Origin: Buttiauxella gaviniae ATCC 51604
GTDB taxonomy: Bacteria > Pseudomonadota > Gammaproteobacteria > Enterobacterales > Enterobacteriaceae
Assembly: GCF_001654835.1 (NCBI RefSeq)
Contig: NZ_LXEP01000022.1
Location: 1-64,000, forward strand
Direction of reading: 5' to 3'
DNA length: 64,000 nucleotides
Below the pieces are notes generated by a model. That model ran no database searches, was not told the DNA's origin, and saw only the letters and a list, made by a program, of their open reading frames with translations. Below are positions 1-8,395 of the stretch, in pieces (the first letter of the stretch is position 1; the number at the start of each line of letters is the position of its first letter). A program made the translations under genes and the position numbers.

Positions 1-50
1 TAAAAAAATTATGCCTGCTTAATCAGCGGGCTTAATAATAAGCGTTATTT

Positions 51-126
51 AGGGGCGTAGCTCAGTTGGTAGAGCACCGGTCTCCAAAACCGGGTGTCGC
101 GAGTTCGAGTCTCTCCGCCCCTGCCA
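51..126 (+). tRNA. trpT: tRNA-Trp (CCA anticodon)
   Basis: A complete 76-nt cloverleaf with encoded CCA at 124-126. The acceptor stem pairs AGGGGCG with CGCCCCT, the anticodon loop reads CTCCAAA (anticodon CCA), and the T-loop is GTTCGAGTC. In E. coli trpT is the distal tRNA of an rRNA operon next to hdfR, and the same neighbour follows here, so the rRNA genes probably lie just left of the window. Confidence 0.97.
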
Positions 127-133
127 TATAATG

Positions 134-162
134 ATCCTTTGCTTCGGCAAAGGATTTTTTTT
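134..162 (+). terminator. Intrinsic terminator after trpT
   Basis: A 9-bp stem, ATCCTTTGC/GCAAAGGAT, closed by a TTCG tetraloop and followed by a run of eight T. It ends the upstream rRNA/tRNA transcription unit. Confidence 0.92.
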
Positions 163-205
163 GCCTAAAATTCCTCAAATTATCCCTCAAATCTATAAAA
201 GCGCA

Positions 206-1030
206 TTACTGCGCCATAAGTGGTGTCTTTAATAACTCTTTGATTATGTTTTGTTTATCGCTATTTTGTAGCCAGATTGCATACAAAGGGCGCGAAAGTA
301 TATTTGTATCGGGTACCTGGTAAATTCCTTCGCATTCTTTGGCCCATTCGATGGGTAAAAATGAACAACCATTGAGCGGTGCCAACAATTTATAGGCTAT
401 TTGTGCTGAGCTAGTCGTTAGAACTGGAATGCTATCATTGTTGATAAGGCCCGCTTCATGCTGTTGAAAATCAGGACCCCACTCCAGACGTAAATACGTT
501 AACCCTGTTTTTGAGCTTTGTTGTGAAGAAGAAAATAGTGCCAGGTTAAAATGCCCTAATAACTGGCATGAAAATTCGTCCATCTTTGGCGATTCTGTCG
601 TGATCAGCAGATCAAGCTGACGTTCATGCAATTGTTTAACTAGCGACTGGCGTTGGGAAATACGGGCTTCAAATTGAAGACCTTTGTGCTGTTGATACAG
701 TGCAACAAGCCATTCAGAAAGCATGCATTCCCAAAGTGAGGAACTAGCACCAATCGTTAGCTCATTGTGCTGAGATGTGTTGGAAACTTCTTTTTTGGCA
801 GCGAGCCAGGTATTCATGAGGTTTTCTGCATAAGGCAACAAACGCTCACCTGCTGTCGTCAGGCGAATATTATTACGATGACGAGTAAAAAGATTCACGC
901 CGAGTTGATTCTCTAATTGACGAATTCTGAAGCTAACTGCTGATTGCGTTAGATAAAGAGCCTCTGCAGCCCGCCCAAAATGCCGCGTTCGGCTCACTTC
1001 AAGAAACGTTTTTAATAATTCAGTATCCAC
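206..1030 (-). CDS. hdfR: LysR-family regulator HdfR
   Basis: LysR-type transcriptional regulator of 274 aa. Its N-terminal winged HTH (about residues 1-60, beginning [19 protein letters not shown]) is almost identical to E. coli HdfR, and an effector-binding domain follows. In E. coli HdfR represses flhDC and activates gltBD. The start is GTG, with a purine-rich AGAGAG just upstream on the minus strand. The C-terminal half is clearly more diverged than the HTH, and the protein is a few residues shorter than the 279 aa I recall for E. coli. It is divergent from maoP with a 119-bp gap, as in E. coli. Confidence 0.95.
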   Translation of the reverse strand: MDTELLKTFLEVSRTRHFGRAAEALYLTQSAVSFRIRQLENQLGVNLFTRHRNNIRLTTAGERLLPYAENLMNTWLAAKKEVSNTSQHNELTIGASSSLWECMLSEWLVALYQQHKGLQFEARISQRQSLVKQLHERQLDLLITTESPKMDEFSCQLLGHFNLALFSSSQQSSKTGLTYLRLEWGPDFQQHEAGLINNDSIPVLTTSSAQIAYKLLAPLNGCSFLPIEWAKECEGIYQVPDTNILSRPLYAIWLQNSDKQNIIKELLKTPLMAQ

Positions 1031-1076
1031 AACTCTCTCCCAAAAAAAATTTGTCGTTATGATTTAAATGTTTTGT

Positions 1077-1104
1077 TTGACGCTCTGTCAAGCGTAACTA
1101 ATAC
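1077..1104 (+). promoter_or_regulatory. Probable maoP promoter with inverted repeat
   Basis: TTGACG (1077-1082) and TAATAC (1099-1104) are separated by 16 bp, a good sigma70 promoter upstream of maoP. The -35 region overlaps a short inverted repeat, TTGAC-GCTCT-GTCAA (1077-1091). The E. coli chromosome-organising site maoS lies in this same hdfR-maoP gap. I cannot tell whether this repeat is maoS. Confidence 0.6.
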
Positions 1105-1149
1105 TCCGCGCCATAAATAGCTCGACCAAGAGAATTAGGAGCGTGCAGG

Positions 1150-1488
1150 ATGGCGGAAAGCTTTACGACGACTAATCGGTTTTTCGATAATAAACATTAT
1201 CCGCGCGGGTTCGCTCGCCATGGTGATTTCACCATCAAAGAAGCCCAGTTATTAGAGCGCCATGGTTATGCGTTCAATGAGCTGGATCTTGGCAAGCGTG
1301 AGCCTGGTACTGAAGAGGAAGTTCTGTTTGTAGCTGTATGCCGTGGTCAACGTGAGCCGGTGACAGATGCAGAACGTGTGTGGAGCAAGTATATGACGCG
1401 AATTAAGCGTCCTAAACGTTTCCATACCCTCTCCGGTGGCAAGCCGCAGGCGGATGCGGTTGAAGACTATACCGACAGTGATGATTAA
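1150..1488 (+). CDS. maoP: Ori macrodomain protein MaoP (YifE)
   Basis: A 112-aa DUF413 protein, nearly identical to E. coli MaoP/YifE from start ([10 protein letters not shown]) to the acidic end (EDYTDSDD). In E. coli MaoP, together with the cis site maoS, confines long-range interactions of the Ori macrodomain. It has no catalytic motif or membrane segment. An AGGAG precedes the ATG. It stands alone, ends at a bidirectional terminator shared with yifB, and is preceded by its own promoter. Confidence 0.95.
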   Translation: MAESFTTTNRFFDNKHYPRGFARHGDFTIKEAQLLERHGYAFNELDLGKREPGTEEEVLFVAVCRGQREPVTDAERVWSKYMTRIKRPKRFHTLSGGKPQADAVEDYTDSDD

Positions 1489-1489
1489 T

Positions 1490-1516
1490 AAAAATGGGGC
1501 GAAAGCCCCATTTTTT
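1490..1516. terminator. Bidirectional terminator maoP/yifB
   Basis: AAAAATGGGGC-GAAA-GCCCCATTTTTT is a GNRA-capped hairpin with A and T tracts on both sides, so it can end both convergent genes. Its right end overlaps the yifB stop codon (1515-1517). Confidence 0.92.
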
Positions 1517-3035
1517 ATCCTGTTAACTGTTGTAGGTGAATGAGTAATCGGTCAATCGCCCGATAGCTCAATGCTTCTAGAAGATGTTCCCTCTGTATCT
1601 GTTTGTGTTCCTGAATATCTGCAATTGTTCGTGCAACTTTTAATAATCGATGCCATGCACGCACCGACAACCCCAACTTCGCCAATGTCTCTTCAAGCCA
1701 CATGGCATCATTGTGCTCAATGGCACAATGTTTTCTGATTTCATGATTATCCAGTCTCGAATTTAACTTTTGCTGTCTATCATACTGTCGCTGTTGTGTA
1801 GCGATGACTCTTGCTCTTACGTCTGCGCTACTTTCGCTGCTTACACCGGGATTACTTAGCATTCCCGGTGGCGGAAGTGGGATCTCTGTGGATAAATCAA
1901 ATCTATCAAGAAAAGGCCCTGAAAGGCGGCTAAGGTAGCGCAGCGTTTGTTCGGGTGTGCAGCGATTATGCTTACCTTGATAGTGACCTGTTGGACTTGG
2001 GTTCATAGCTGCCAGAAGTTGAAAATTGGCAGGGTAGCTAATTTTTGCACGGGTACGGGAAATATGAATTACCCCTGATTCTATAGGCTCGCGTAATGCG
2101 TCAAGCACACGGCGTTCAAATTCCGGGAGTTCATCGAGAAATAACACACCGTTATGTGCCAGAGAAATTTCACCGGGTCTTGGAATTGAACCTCCACCAA
2201 CCATTGCACTCAGTGAAGCGCTATGATGAGGCGCTCTGAATGGGCGCTGGCGCCACTGTTGCTGTAAAGAATGTGGATTGACCAGGCTTAGAATGGCTGC
2301 ACTCTCCAGTGCTTCACCGTCGCTTAAAGGGGGGAGTAAAGTATTCAGGCGGCTGACCAGCATGGTTTTACCCGTTCCTGGAGGGCCAATGAGTAATAGG
2401 TTATGCCCACCAGCCGCGGTGATCTCTAGCGCTCGCTTCCCCTGAGACTGACCAAAAATTTCATTAAGGTCTTGCCGATATTCAATGTGTTGCTGCTGTC
2501 GTTTTTCTGGAGCTGATAATTCGGCTCTGCCTTCAAGGAATGCGCAGACTTCAGTGAGGTGGTTTGCAATAAGGCAGCCAGCTTGTGTTATCAAACTAAG
2601 TTCAGCGGAGTTTTCATCTGCAACGATTATTTTCTTCCCTGATTTTAAAGCCTCCATAGCAGATGAAATTGCGCCAGGGACGCCTCGTAAAGCCCCAGTA
2701 AGCGCGAGTTCACCAACGAACTCATATTCACTTAACTTATCAATAGAGAGCTGCTCAGACGCTGCCAGCAATGCGAGAGCAATAGGTAGGTCATACCTGC
2801 CGCCTTCCTTAGGAAGATCTGCCGGCGCGAGATTTATCGTGATTTTCCGGGCCGGGAAAGTATAGCCACTGTTGATGATGGCACTTCGTACTCTGTCCCG
2901 AGCTTCACGGACAGTGGTTTCTGGTAAACCCACAAGGGTTAAACCTGGTAACCCTTGGCTGATATGAACCTCTACGGTGACCAATGGGGCTGCAATGCCT
3001 AATGCTGCCCTTGTATTAACAACTGCCAGTGACAT
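1515..3035 (-). CDS. yifB: Mg-chelatase-like AAA+ ATPase YifB (ComM-like)
   Basis: A 506-aa protein of the YifB/ComM family. It has an N-terminal Lon-protease-like ChlI domain (about 20-140), a magnesium-chelatase-type AAA+ core with Walker A GPPGTGKTML and Walker B VLFLDELPEF, and a C-terminal Mg-chelatase domain. In Vibrio and Haemophilus, ComM is a hexameric helicase that promotes branch migration of incoming DNA during transformation. The role in enterobacteria is unclear. Full length, no damage seen. It is monocistronic and convergent with maoP. Confidence 0.95.
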   Translation of the reverse strand: MSLAVVNTRAALGIAAPLVTVEVHISQGLPGLTLVGLPETTVREARDRVRSAIINSGYTFPARKITINLAPADLPKEGGRYDLPIALALLAASEQLSIDKLSEYEFVGELALTGALRGVPGAISSAMEALKSGKKIIVADENSAELSLITQAGCLIANHLTEVCAFLEGRAELSAPEKRQQQHIEYRQDLNEIFGQSQGKRALEITAAGGHNLLLIGPPGTGKTMLVSRLNTLLPPLSDGEALESAAILSLVNPHSLQQQWRQRPFRAPHHSASLSAMVGGGSIPRPGEISLAHNGVLFLDELPEFERRVLDALREPIESGVIHISRTRAKISYPANFQLLAAMNPSPTGHYQGKHNRCTPEQTLRYLSRLSGPFLDRFDLSTEIPLPPPGMLSNPGVSSESSADVRARVIATQQRQYDRQQKLNSRLDNHEIRKHCAIEHNDAMWLEETLAKLGLSVRAWHRLLKVARTIADIQEHKQIQREHLLEALSYRAIDRLLIHLQQLTG

Positions 3036-3390
3036 CGCTCTTTCCTCTTGGGTGAACTTTTATCCTGTCAGCTTGCTAATAGTGCATAAAGAGGTGAAAT
3101 AATGTTCTTCGTAATGCCTTCCAGACTTTCGGGTGAGATTTCTTTTTTGAAAATAATTCTGCGATGAGCTTCGCAAAAGATTTATTTCTGGAAGATTTTT
3201 TGGCAATAGAGATAAGAAATCGCACTATATGAAATATTTTCACTATCTCGTTATTTGCTGAAAACAAATAGTTTTTCTGCCAGCCAATTTTTTCAGCCTC
3301 TGTTTCAATATAAAAAATTCTTGTGCTTTTAACTGACTCTGTGATAACTCTGTAGGTATTACTTCGAACAAGTAGACAGAATAAACAAAC
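3036..3390. other. AT-rich yifB-ilvL intergenic region
   Basis: 355 bp without a convincing gene. It is much richer in A+T than its flanks (3080-3330 especially) and must hold the ilvL promoter and the upstream activating (IHF-type) region known for ilvGMEDA in E. coli. I did not find a consensus promoter. The best pair is TTAACT (3329-3334) with TAGGTA (3353-3358), at a long 18-bp spacing. A 63-codon minus-strand reading frame (3076-3267) is lysine-rich but matches nothing I know. Confidence 0.5.
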
Positions 3391-3489
3391 ATGAAAGCCC
3401 TTCTACGAGTGATTAGCCTGGTCGTGATTAGCGTGGTGGTGATTATTATCCCACCGTGCGGGGCTGCACTTGGAGAAAGAAAGGCTTAA
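3391..3489 (+). CDS. ilvL: ilvGMEDA leader peptide
   Basis: A 32-codon leader peptide that starts MKALLRVISLVVIS and contains 15 Leu/Val/Ile residues. It matches E. coli IlvL apart from the second residue (Thr to Lys) and the C-terminus (GERKA instead of GRGKA). Ribosome stalling at the Ile/Val/Leu codons when charged tRNAs are scarce prevents formation of the downstream terminator (3512-3543) and lets transcription enter the operon. It is too short to have another role. Confidence 0.97.
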   Translation: MKALLRVISLVVISVVVIIIPPCGAALGERKA

Positions 3490-3511
3490 AAATCAAGCCT
3501 GAATCGAAAAG

Positions 3512-3543
3512 AACCCCCGCACCGAAAGGTCCGGGGGTTTTTT
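3512..3543 (+). terminator. ilvGMEDA attenuator terminator
   Basis: A GC-rich hairpin, AACCCCCGCACC-GAAA-GGTCCGGGGGTT, followed by T6. It lies 22 nt after the ilvL stop codon, which is the classical attenuator position. Confidence 0.95.
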
Positions 3544-3575
3544 GTTGGGCAAAGAAACTCGGAGAGAAACAGATG

Positions 3576-3626
3576 ATGCGTTACAGAATAAAATGCTGTT
3601 TCTCCGATAATGCGACGGGGAACTAA
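3576..3626 (+). CDS. ilvX: Small protein IlvX
   Basis: A 16-codon [19 protein letters not shown], that ends 2 nt before the ilvG start. E. coli IlvX (recalled as MNNSTKFCFSRFRTGN) has the same length and position, and shares the CFS core and the TGN end. A GGAG at 3561-3564 is a ribosome-binding site; the ATG at 3573 just upstream gives a 17-aa form and fits the RBS spacing better. The tight spacing suggests translational coupling to ilvG. The function of IlvX is unknown. Confidence 0.75.
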   Translation: MRYRIKCCFSDNATGN

Positions 3627-3628
3627 CT

Positions 3629-5275
3629 ATGAATGGTGCACAGTGGGTGGTACATGCGTTGCGAGCGCAGGGTGTAGAGACAGTTTTCGGCTATCCGGGC
3701 GGCGCAATCATGCCAGTCTACGATGCATTGTATGACGGTGGGGTCGAACATTTGCTCTGCCGCCATGAGCAAGGCGCAGCAATGGCAGCCATTGGTTATG
3801 CTCGTTCTACAGGAAAAACAGGCGTTTGCATCGCGACTTCCGGGCCGGGCGCAACCAACTTGATAACAGGCCTTGCCGATGCGCTGTTAGATTCCGTTCC
3901 CGTTGTTGCCATCACAGGCCAGGTAGCCGCTCCGCTGATTGGCACTGACGCATTTCAGGAAGTGGATGTTTTAGGTTTGTCCCTCGCATGTACCAAGCAC
4001 AGTTTCCTTGTTGAATCATTCGATGATTTACCTCGCGTCCTTGCAGAAGCCTTTGAAATTGCAAACTCTGGCCGTCCGGGTCCCGTGTTGGTGGATATCC
4101 CTAAGGATATTCAATTAGCACAAGGCGATCTGGAGCCGTGGTTATCGACTGTTGAAGATGATTTTGAAATGCCGCACGCCGAGCTGCAACAGGCACGCGA
4201 AATGATAGCGAATGCCCGCAAACCGATGTTGTATGTCGGTGGCGGAGTGGGCATGGCTCAGGCGGTTCCGGCATTGCGTGAGTTTATCGCTGTCACCAAT
4301 ATGCCTTCTACTGTCACGCTGAAAGGCTTGGGCGCGGTTCCGGCAGAAAACCCGTTTTATACCGGCATGTTGGGAATGCACGGCACAAAAGCGGCTAACC
4401 TTGCGGTGCAAGAGTGCGACTTGCTGATTGCCGTTGGCGCACGTTTTGACGACCGTGTTACCGGCAAGCTGAATACCTTTGCCCCCCACGCGAAAGTGAT
4501 TCATATGGATATCGACCCGGCAGAGCTGGGTAAATTGCGTCAGGCCCATGTTGGGTTGCAGGGGGATTTAGCCCAATTATTACAGGCGCTGCAACAACCG
4601 CTGGATATCGTTGAATGGCAGCAAGAAGTTGCCACTTTACGGGCAGCAAACCCATGGCGCTATGATCATCCCGGTGAAGCCATTTTTGCCCCGTTATTGC
4701 TGAAACAAATCTCTGACCGTAAGCCGCAGGAATGTGTTGTGACTACCGATGTCGGCCAGCACCAGATGTGGACAGCCCAGCATATGTCATTTACCCGCCC
4801 GGAAAATTTTATCACTTCCAGTGGCCTGGGAACGATGGGCTTTGGTCTGCCCGCAGCTGTAGGCGCACAGGTAGCCCGGCCGAACGATACGGTTATCTGT
4901 ATCTCGGGTGACGGCTCATTCATGATGAACGTTCAGGAGTTGGGCACCGTAAAACGAAAACAGCTACCGCTCAAAATCGTTTTACTGGATAACCAACGTT
5001 TAGGAATGGTACGCCAGTGGCAGCAGATGTTTTTCTCAGAACGTTATAGCGAAACCAACCTCTCCGATAACCCTGATTTCCTCATGCTGGCCAGTGCCTT
5101 CGGTATCCCAGGCCAACACATCACTCGTAAAGACCAGGTAGAAGCCGCCATCGACACGATGCTCAATAGCGATGGCCCATACATGCTTCACGTCTCGATA
5201 GATGAGTACGAAAACGTCTGGCCGTTGGTGCCACCAGGTGCCAGTAACTCACAAATGCTGGAGAAATTATCATGA
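3629..5275 (+). CDS. ilvG: Acetolactate synthase II large subunit IlvG, intact
   Basis: Acetohydroxyacid synthase II catalytic subunit, 548 aa. It condenses two pyruvates to acetolactate, or pyruvate with 2-ketobutyrate to acetohydroxybutyrate, using ThDP, FAD and Mg2+. The activating Glu lies in [10 protein letters not shown] (about residue 47), and the ThDP-binding GDGSFMMN...LLDNQ stretch starts at about residue 427. Unlike the frameshifted gene of E. coli K-12, this frame is open throughout, so the valine-resistant isozyme II should be active. It overlaps ilvM by 4 bp (ATGA), which suggests coupled translation with its regulatory subunit. Confidence 0.98.
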   Translation: MNGAQWVVHALRAQGVETVFGYPGGAIMPVYDALYDGGVEHLLCRHEQGAAMAAIGYARSTGKTGVCIATSGPGATNLITGLADALLDSVPVVAITGQVAAPLIGTDAFQEVDVLGLSLACTKHSFLVESFDDLPRVLAEAFEIANSGRPGPVLVDIPKDIQLAQGDLEPWLSTVEDDFEMPHAELQQAREMIANARKPMLYVGGGVGMAQAVPALREFIAVTNMPSTVTLKGLGAVPAENPFYTGMLGMHGTKAANLAVQECDLLIAVGARFDDRVTGKLNTFAPHAKVIHMDIDPAELGKLRQAHVGLQGDLAQLLQALQQPLDIVEWQQEVATLRAANPWRYDHPGEAIFAPLLLKQISDRKPQECVVTTDVGQHQMWTAQHMSFTRPENFITSSGLGTMGFGLPAAVGAQVARPNDTVICISGDGSFMMNVQELGTVKRKQLPLKIVLLDNQRLGMVRQWQQMFFSERYSETNLSDNPDFLMLASAFGIPGQHITRKDQVEAAIDTMLNSDGPYMLHVSIDEYENVWPLVPPGASNSQMLEKLS

Positions 5276-5529
5276 TGCAACATCAGCTCGCAGTAACGGC
5301 CCGTTTTCGTCCAGAAACGCTGGAGCGCGTGTTACGCGTCGTGCGCCATCGTGGTTTTCAGGTGTGTTCTATGAACATGGTCACGGTGGGGAACACTGAC
5401 GATATTAATATTGAATTGACCGTTGCCAGCCTGCGCCCAGTCGAATTACTGTTTAGTCAATTAAGCAAACTGGTTGACGTTGGTCGCGTCGAAATCCAGC
5501 AACAAACAACACAACAAATCCGCGCCTGA
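5272..5529 (+). CDS. ilvM: Acetolactate synthase II regulatory subunit IlvM
   Basis: An 85-aa ACT-domain small subunit of AHAS II (start [20 protein letters not shown]). It stabilises and activates IlvG. The beta-alpha-beta pattern and VCSMNMV core match E. coli IlvM, though the C-terminal tail (after VDVGRVEIQ) differs. It overlaps the ilvG stop codon by 4 bp and lies 19 bp before ilvE, in the ilvXGMEDA operon. Confidence 0.96.
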   Translation: MMQHQLAVTARFRPETLERVLRVVRHRGFQVCSMNMVTVGNTDDINIELTVASLRPVELLFSQLSKLVDVGRVEIQQQTTQQIRA

Positions 5530-5548
5530 GCGCAGAAGGAAGAGAACA

Positions 5549-6481
5549 ATGACGACGAAGAAAGCTGATTACATCTGGTTCAATGGAGAGATGACGCCGT
5601 GGGGCGAAGCAAAGGTCCATGTAATGTCCCATGCGCTGCATTACGGCACATCGGTCTTTGAAGGTATCCGTTGCTATGAATCTCACATTGGTCCAGTGGT
5701 GTTCCGCCATCGTGAACACATGCAGCGTTTGCGTGATTCAGCAAAAATCTATCGTTTCCCTGTATCACAAAGTGTTGATGAGCTGATGGAAGCTTGCCGT
5801 TCTGTTATCCGTAAAAATAACCTGACCAGCGCATATATCCGCCCGCTGGTGTTTGTGGGTGACGTCGGTATGGGCGTTAACCCGCCAGACGGTTACACCA
5901 CTGATGTGATCATCGCAGCCTTCCCATGGGGTGCATACCTCGGCGCAGAAGCGCTGGATCAAGGGATCGACGCAATGGTTTCCTCATGGAACCGTGTGGC
6001 ACCAAACACCATTCCAACAGCAGCGAAAGCTGGTGGTAACTACCTTTCTTCCTTGCTGGTTGGCAGCGAAGCGCGCCGCCACGGTTATCAGGAAGGTATC
6101 GCGCTGGATGTGAACGGTTACTTGTCAGAAGGTGCGGGCGAAAACCTCTTTGAAGTGAAAGATGGCATTCTGTTTACCCCTCCGTTCACCTCTTCCGCGC
6201 TGCCGGGCATTACCCGTGATGCCATTATCACTCTGGCTAAAGACCTGGGTATCGAAGTGCGTGAGCAAGTGTTGTCTCGCGAATCACTCTACCTGGCGGA
6301 CGAAGTATTTATGTCGGGTACCGCCGCTGAAATTACGCCAGTCCGTAGCGTAGACCGCATTCAGGTAGGTGAAGGTCGTTGTGGCCCGATCACCAAACGC
6401 ATTCAACAGGCATTCTTTGGCCTGTTCACTGGCGAAACCGAAGACAAATGGGGCTGGTTAGATCAGGTCAACCCTAAGTAA
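5549..6481 (+). CDS. ilvE: Branched-chain amino acid aminotransferase IlvE
   Basis: PLP-dependent fold-type IV aminotransferase, 310 aa. It catalyses the last transamination to valine, isoleucine and leucine with glutamate as donor. The PLP lysine is K160, within AAKAGGNYLSS. The start MTTKKADYIWFNGEM matches E. coli, with AAGGAAGAG upstream. An in-frame GTG/ATG further left would overlap ilvM and is not supported. It is followed 61 bp later by ilvD. Confidence 0.98.
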   Translation: MTTKKADYIWFNGEMTPWGEAKVHVMSHALHYGTSVFEGIRCYESHIGPVVFRHREHMQRLRDSAKIYRFPVSQSVDELMEACRSVIRKNNLTSAYIRPLVFVGDVGMGVNPPDGYTTDVIIAAFPWGAYLGAEALDQGIDAMVSSWNRVAPNTIPTAAKAGGNYLSSLLVGSEARRHGYQEGIALDVNGYLSEGAGENLFEVKDGILFTPPFTSSALPGITRDAIITLAKDLGIEVREQVLSRESLYLADEVFMSGTAAEITPVRSVDRIQVGEGRCGPITKRIQQAFFGLFTGETEDKWGWLDQVNPK

Positions 6482-6542
6482 AAAAATAACCAGGTGGATG
6501 GTGATGACCGTCCCCTCGACAGACAGACTGGAGTAAATAAGC

Positions 6543-8393
6543 ATGCCTAAGTACCGTTCAGCCACTACCACCCATGGCCGTAATATGGCGGGTGCCCGCG
6601 CATTGTGGCGCGCAACCGGGATGACCGATGATGATTTCGGCAAGCCAATTATTGCGGTAGTTAACTCCTTTACGCAGTTCGTGCCAGGCCACGTTCACCT
6701 GCGCGATTTGGGTAAACTGGTTGCCGAACAAATCGAAGCATCTGGCGGTGTGGCGAAAGAGTTCAACACCATCGCGGTGGATGATGGTATCGCCATGGGC
6801 CACGGTGGCATGCTTTATTCTCTGCCGTCACGTGAGCTTATCGCTGACTCCGTTGAATACATGGTGAACGCGCACTGCGCCGACGCGATGGTTTGTATCT
6901 CCAACTGCGACAAAATCACCCCAGGGATGTTGATGGCCTCTTTGCGCCTGAACATTCCGGTTATTTTTGTTTCCGGCGGCCCGATGGAAGCCGGGAAAAC
7001 TAAACTCTCTGACCAAATCATCAAGCTTGACCTGGTTGATGCGATGATTCAGGGCGCTGACCCGAAAGTGAGTGACGAACAAAGCGAGCAGGTAGAACGC
7101 TCTGCATGCCCAACCTGCGGCTCTTGCTCCGGTATGTTCACCGCGAACTCCATGAACTGTCTGACCGAAGCGCTGGGCTTATCCCAGCCGGGTAACGGTT
7201 CTCTGCTGGCAACGCACTCAGATCGCAAAGAGCTGTTCCTGAATGCCGGTAAACGCATCGTCGCCTTGACCAAACGTTATTACGAGCAGGATGACGAAAG
7301 TGCTCTGCCACGTAGCATCGCCAGCAAAGAAGCGTTTGAGAACGCCATGACGCTGGATGTTGCGATGGGCGGTTCAACAAACACAGTTCTGCACTTACTC
7401 GCTGCAGCTCAGGAAGCAGAACTTGATTTCACCATGACTGATATCGACCAGCTTTCCCGTAAAGTCCCGCAGTTGTGCAAAGTTGCGCCGAGCACCCAGA
7501 AATACCACATGGAAGATGTGCACCGCGCGGGTGGCGTCATCGGTATTTTGGGCGAGCTGGATCGAGGTGGCTTGCTGCATCGTAATGTGAAAAACGTGCT
7601 CGGGCTGACGCTGACACAAACGCTGGAACAGTACGATGTCATGCTGACCAAAGACGAAAGCGTGAAAAGCATGTTCTCCGCAGGCCCGGCCGGTATTCGT
7701 ACCACGAAAGCATTCTCACAATCTTGCCGCTGGGATTCTCTGGATGTTGATCGTCAAAACGGTTGTATCCGCTCGAAGGAACATGCATACAGCCAGGAAG
7801 GTGGTTTGGCTGTGCTGTACGGTAACTTCGCCGAAAACGGCTGTATCGTGAAAACGGCTGGTGTAGACGATGAAAGCCTGGTATTCCGCGGGCCTGCAAA
7901 AGTTTACGAAAGCCAGGATGATGCGGTTGAAGCAATCCTTGGTGGCAAAGTGGTAGCGGGCGATGTCGTTGTTATTCGTTACGAAGGGCCAAAAGGCGGG
8001 CCGGGCATGCAAGAAATGCTTTACCCAACAACCTTCCTGAAATCTATGGGTCTGGGCAAAGCGTGTGCCCTGGTTACCGATGGGCGCTTCTCCGGTGGTA
8101 CTTCCGGTCTTTCTATCGGCCACGTTTCTCCGGAAGCAGCAAGCGGTGGCAATATCGCGCTGATTGAAGATGGCGACATGATTGCGATTGATATCCCGAA
8201 CCGTGGGATCCAACTGCAACTGAGCGATCAGGAAATGGCCGCTCGTCGTGAAGCGCAAGAAGCTCGCGGTGACAAAGCTTGGACGCCACGTGCGCGTGAA
8301 CGCCAGGTTTCCTTCGCTCTGCGCGCTTACGCAATGCTTGCCACCAGTGCCGATAAGGGCGCGGTGCGCGATAAAAGTAAGCTTGGAGGCTAA
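6543..8393 (+). CDS. ilvD: Dihydroxy-acid dehydratase IlvD
   Basis: Fe-S dehydratase of the IlvD/Edd family, 616 aa, full length. It converts dihydroxyisovalerate and dihydroxymethylvalerate to the 2-keto acids used by IlvE. Cluster cysteines are visible in [10 protein letters not shown] (about residue 122) and in the [11 protein letters not shown] segment (about residues 192-202). GGAG precedes the ATG. The stop codon overlaps the ilvA start region (TAATGATGG), which implies coupled translation. Long open frames on the opposite strand over this gene reflect codon bias. Confidence 0.98.
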   Translation: MPKYRSATTTHGRNMAGARALWRATGMTDDDFGKPIIAVVNSFTQFVPGHVHLRDLGKLVAEQIEASGGVAKEFNTIAVDDGIAMGHGGMLYSLPSRELIADSVEYMVNAHCADAMVCISNCDKITPGMLMASLRLNIPVIFVSGGPMEAGKTKLSDQIIKLDLVDAMIQGADPKVSDEQSEQVERSACPTCGSCSGMFTANSMNCLTEALGLSQPGNGSLLATHSDRKELFLNAGKRIVALTKRYYEQDDESALPRSIASKEAFENAMTLDVAMGGSTNTVLHLLAAAQEAELDFTMTDIDQLSRKVPQLCKVAPSTQKYHMEDVHRAGGVIGILGELDRGGLLHRNVKNVLGLTLTQTLEQYDVMLTKDESVKSMFSAGPAGIRTTKAFSQSCRWDSLDVDRQNGCIRSKEHAYSQEGGLAVLYGNFAENGCIVKTAGVDDESLVFRGPAKVYESQDDAVEAILGGKVVAGDVVVIRYEGPKGGPGMQEMLYPTTFLKSMGLGKACALVTDGRFSGGTSGLSIGHVSPEAASGGNIALIEDGDMIAIDIPNRGIQLQLSDQEMAARREAQEARGDKAWTPRARERQVSFALRAYAMLATSADKGAVRDKSKLGG

Positions 8394-8395
8394 TG

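Noticed and set aside
3076-3267. 63-codon minus-strand ORF between yifB and ilvL
   Set aside because: The region is AT-rich and lysine codons arise by chance. There is no clear ribosome-binding site, no recognised homologue, and the ORF covers the ilvL upstream control region.
3629-5275. K-12-like frameshift in ilvG
   Set aside because: Looked for and not found: the frame is open from ATG to TGA with all motifs in order.
5202-5399. ORF bridging ilvG and ilvM in another frame
   Set aside because: Overlaps two well-supported coupled genes and matches nothing.
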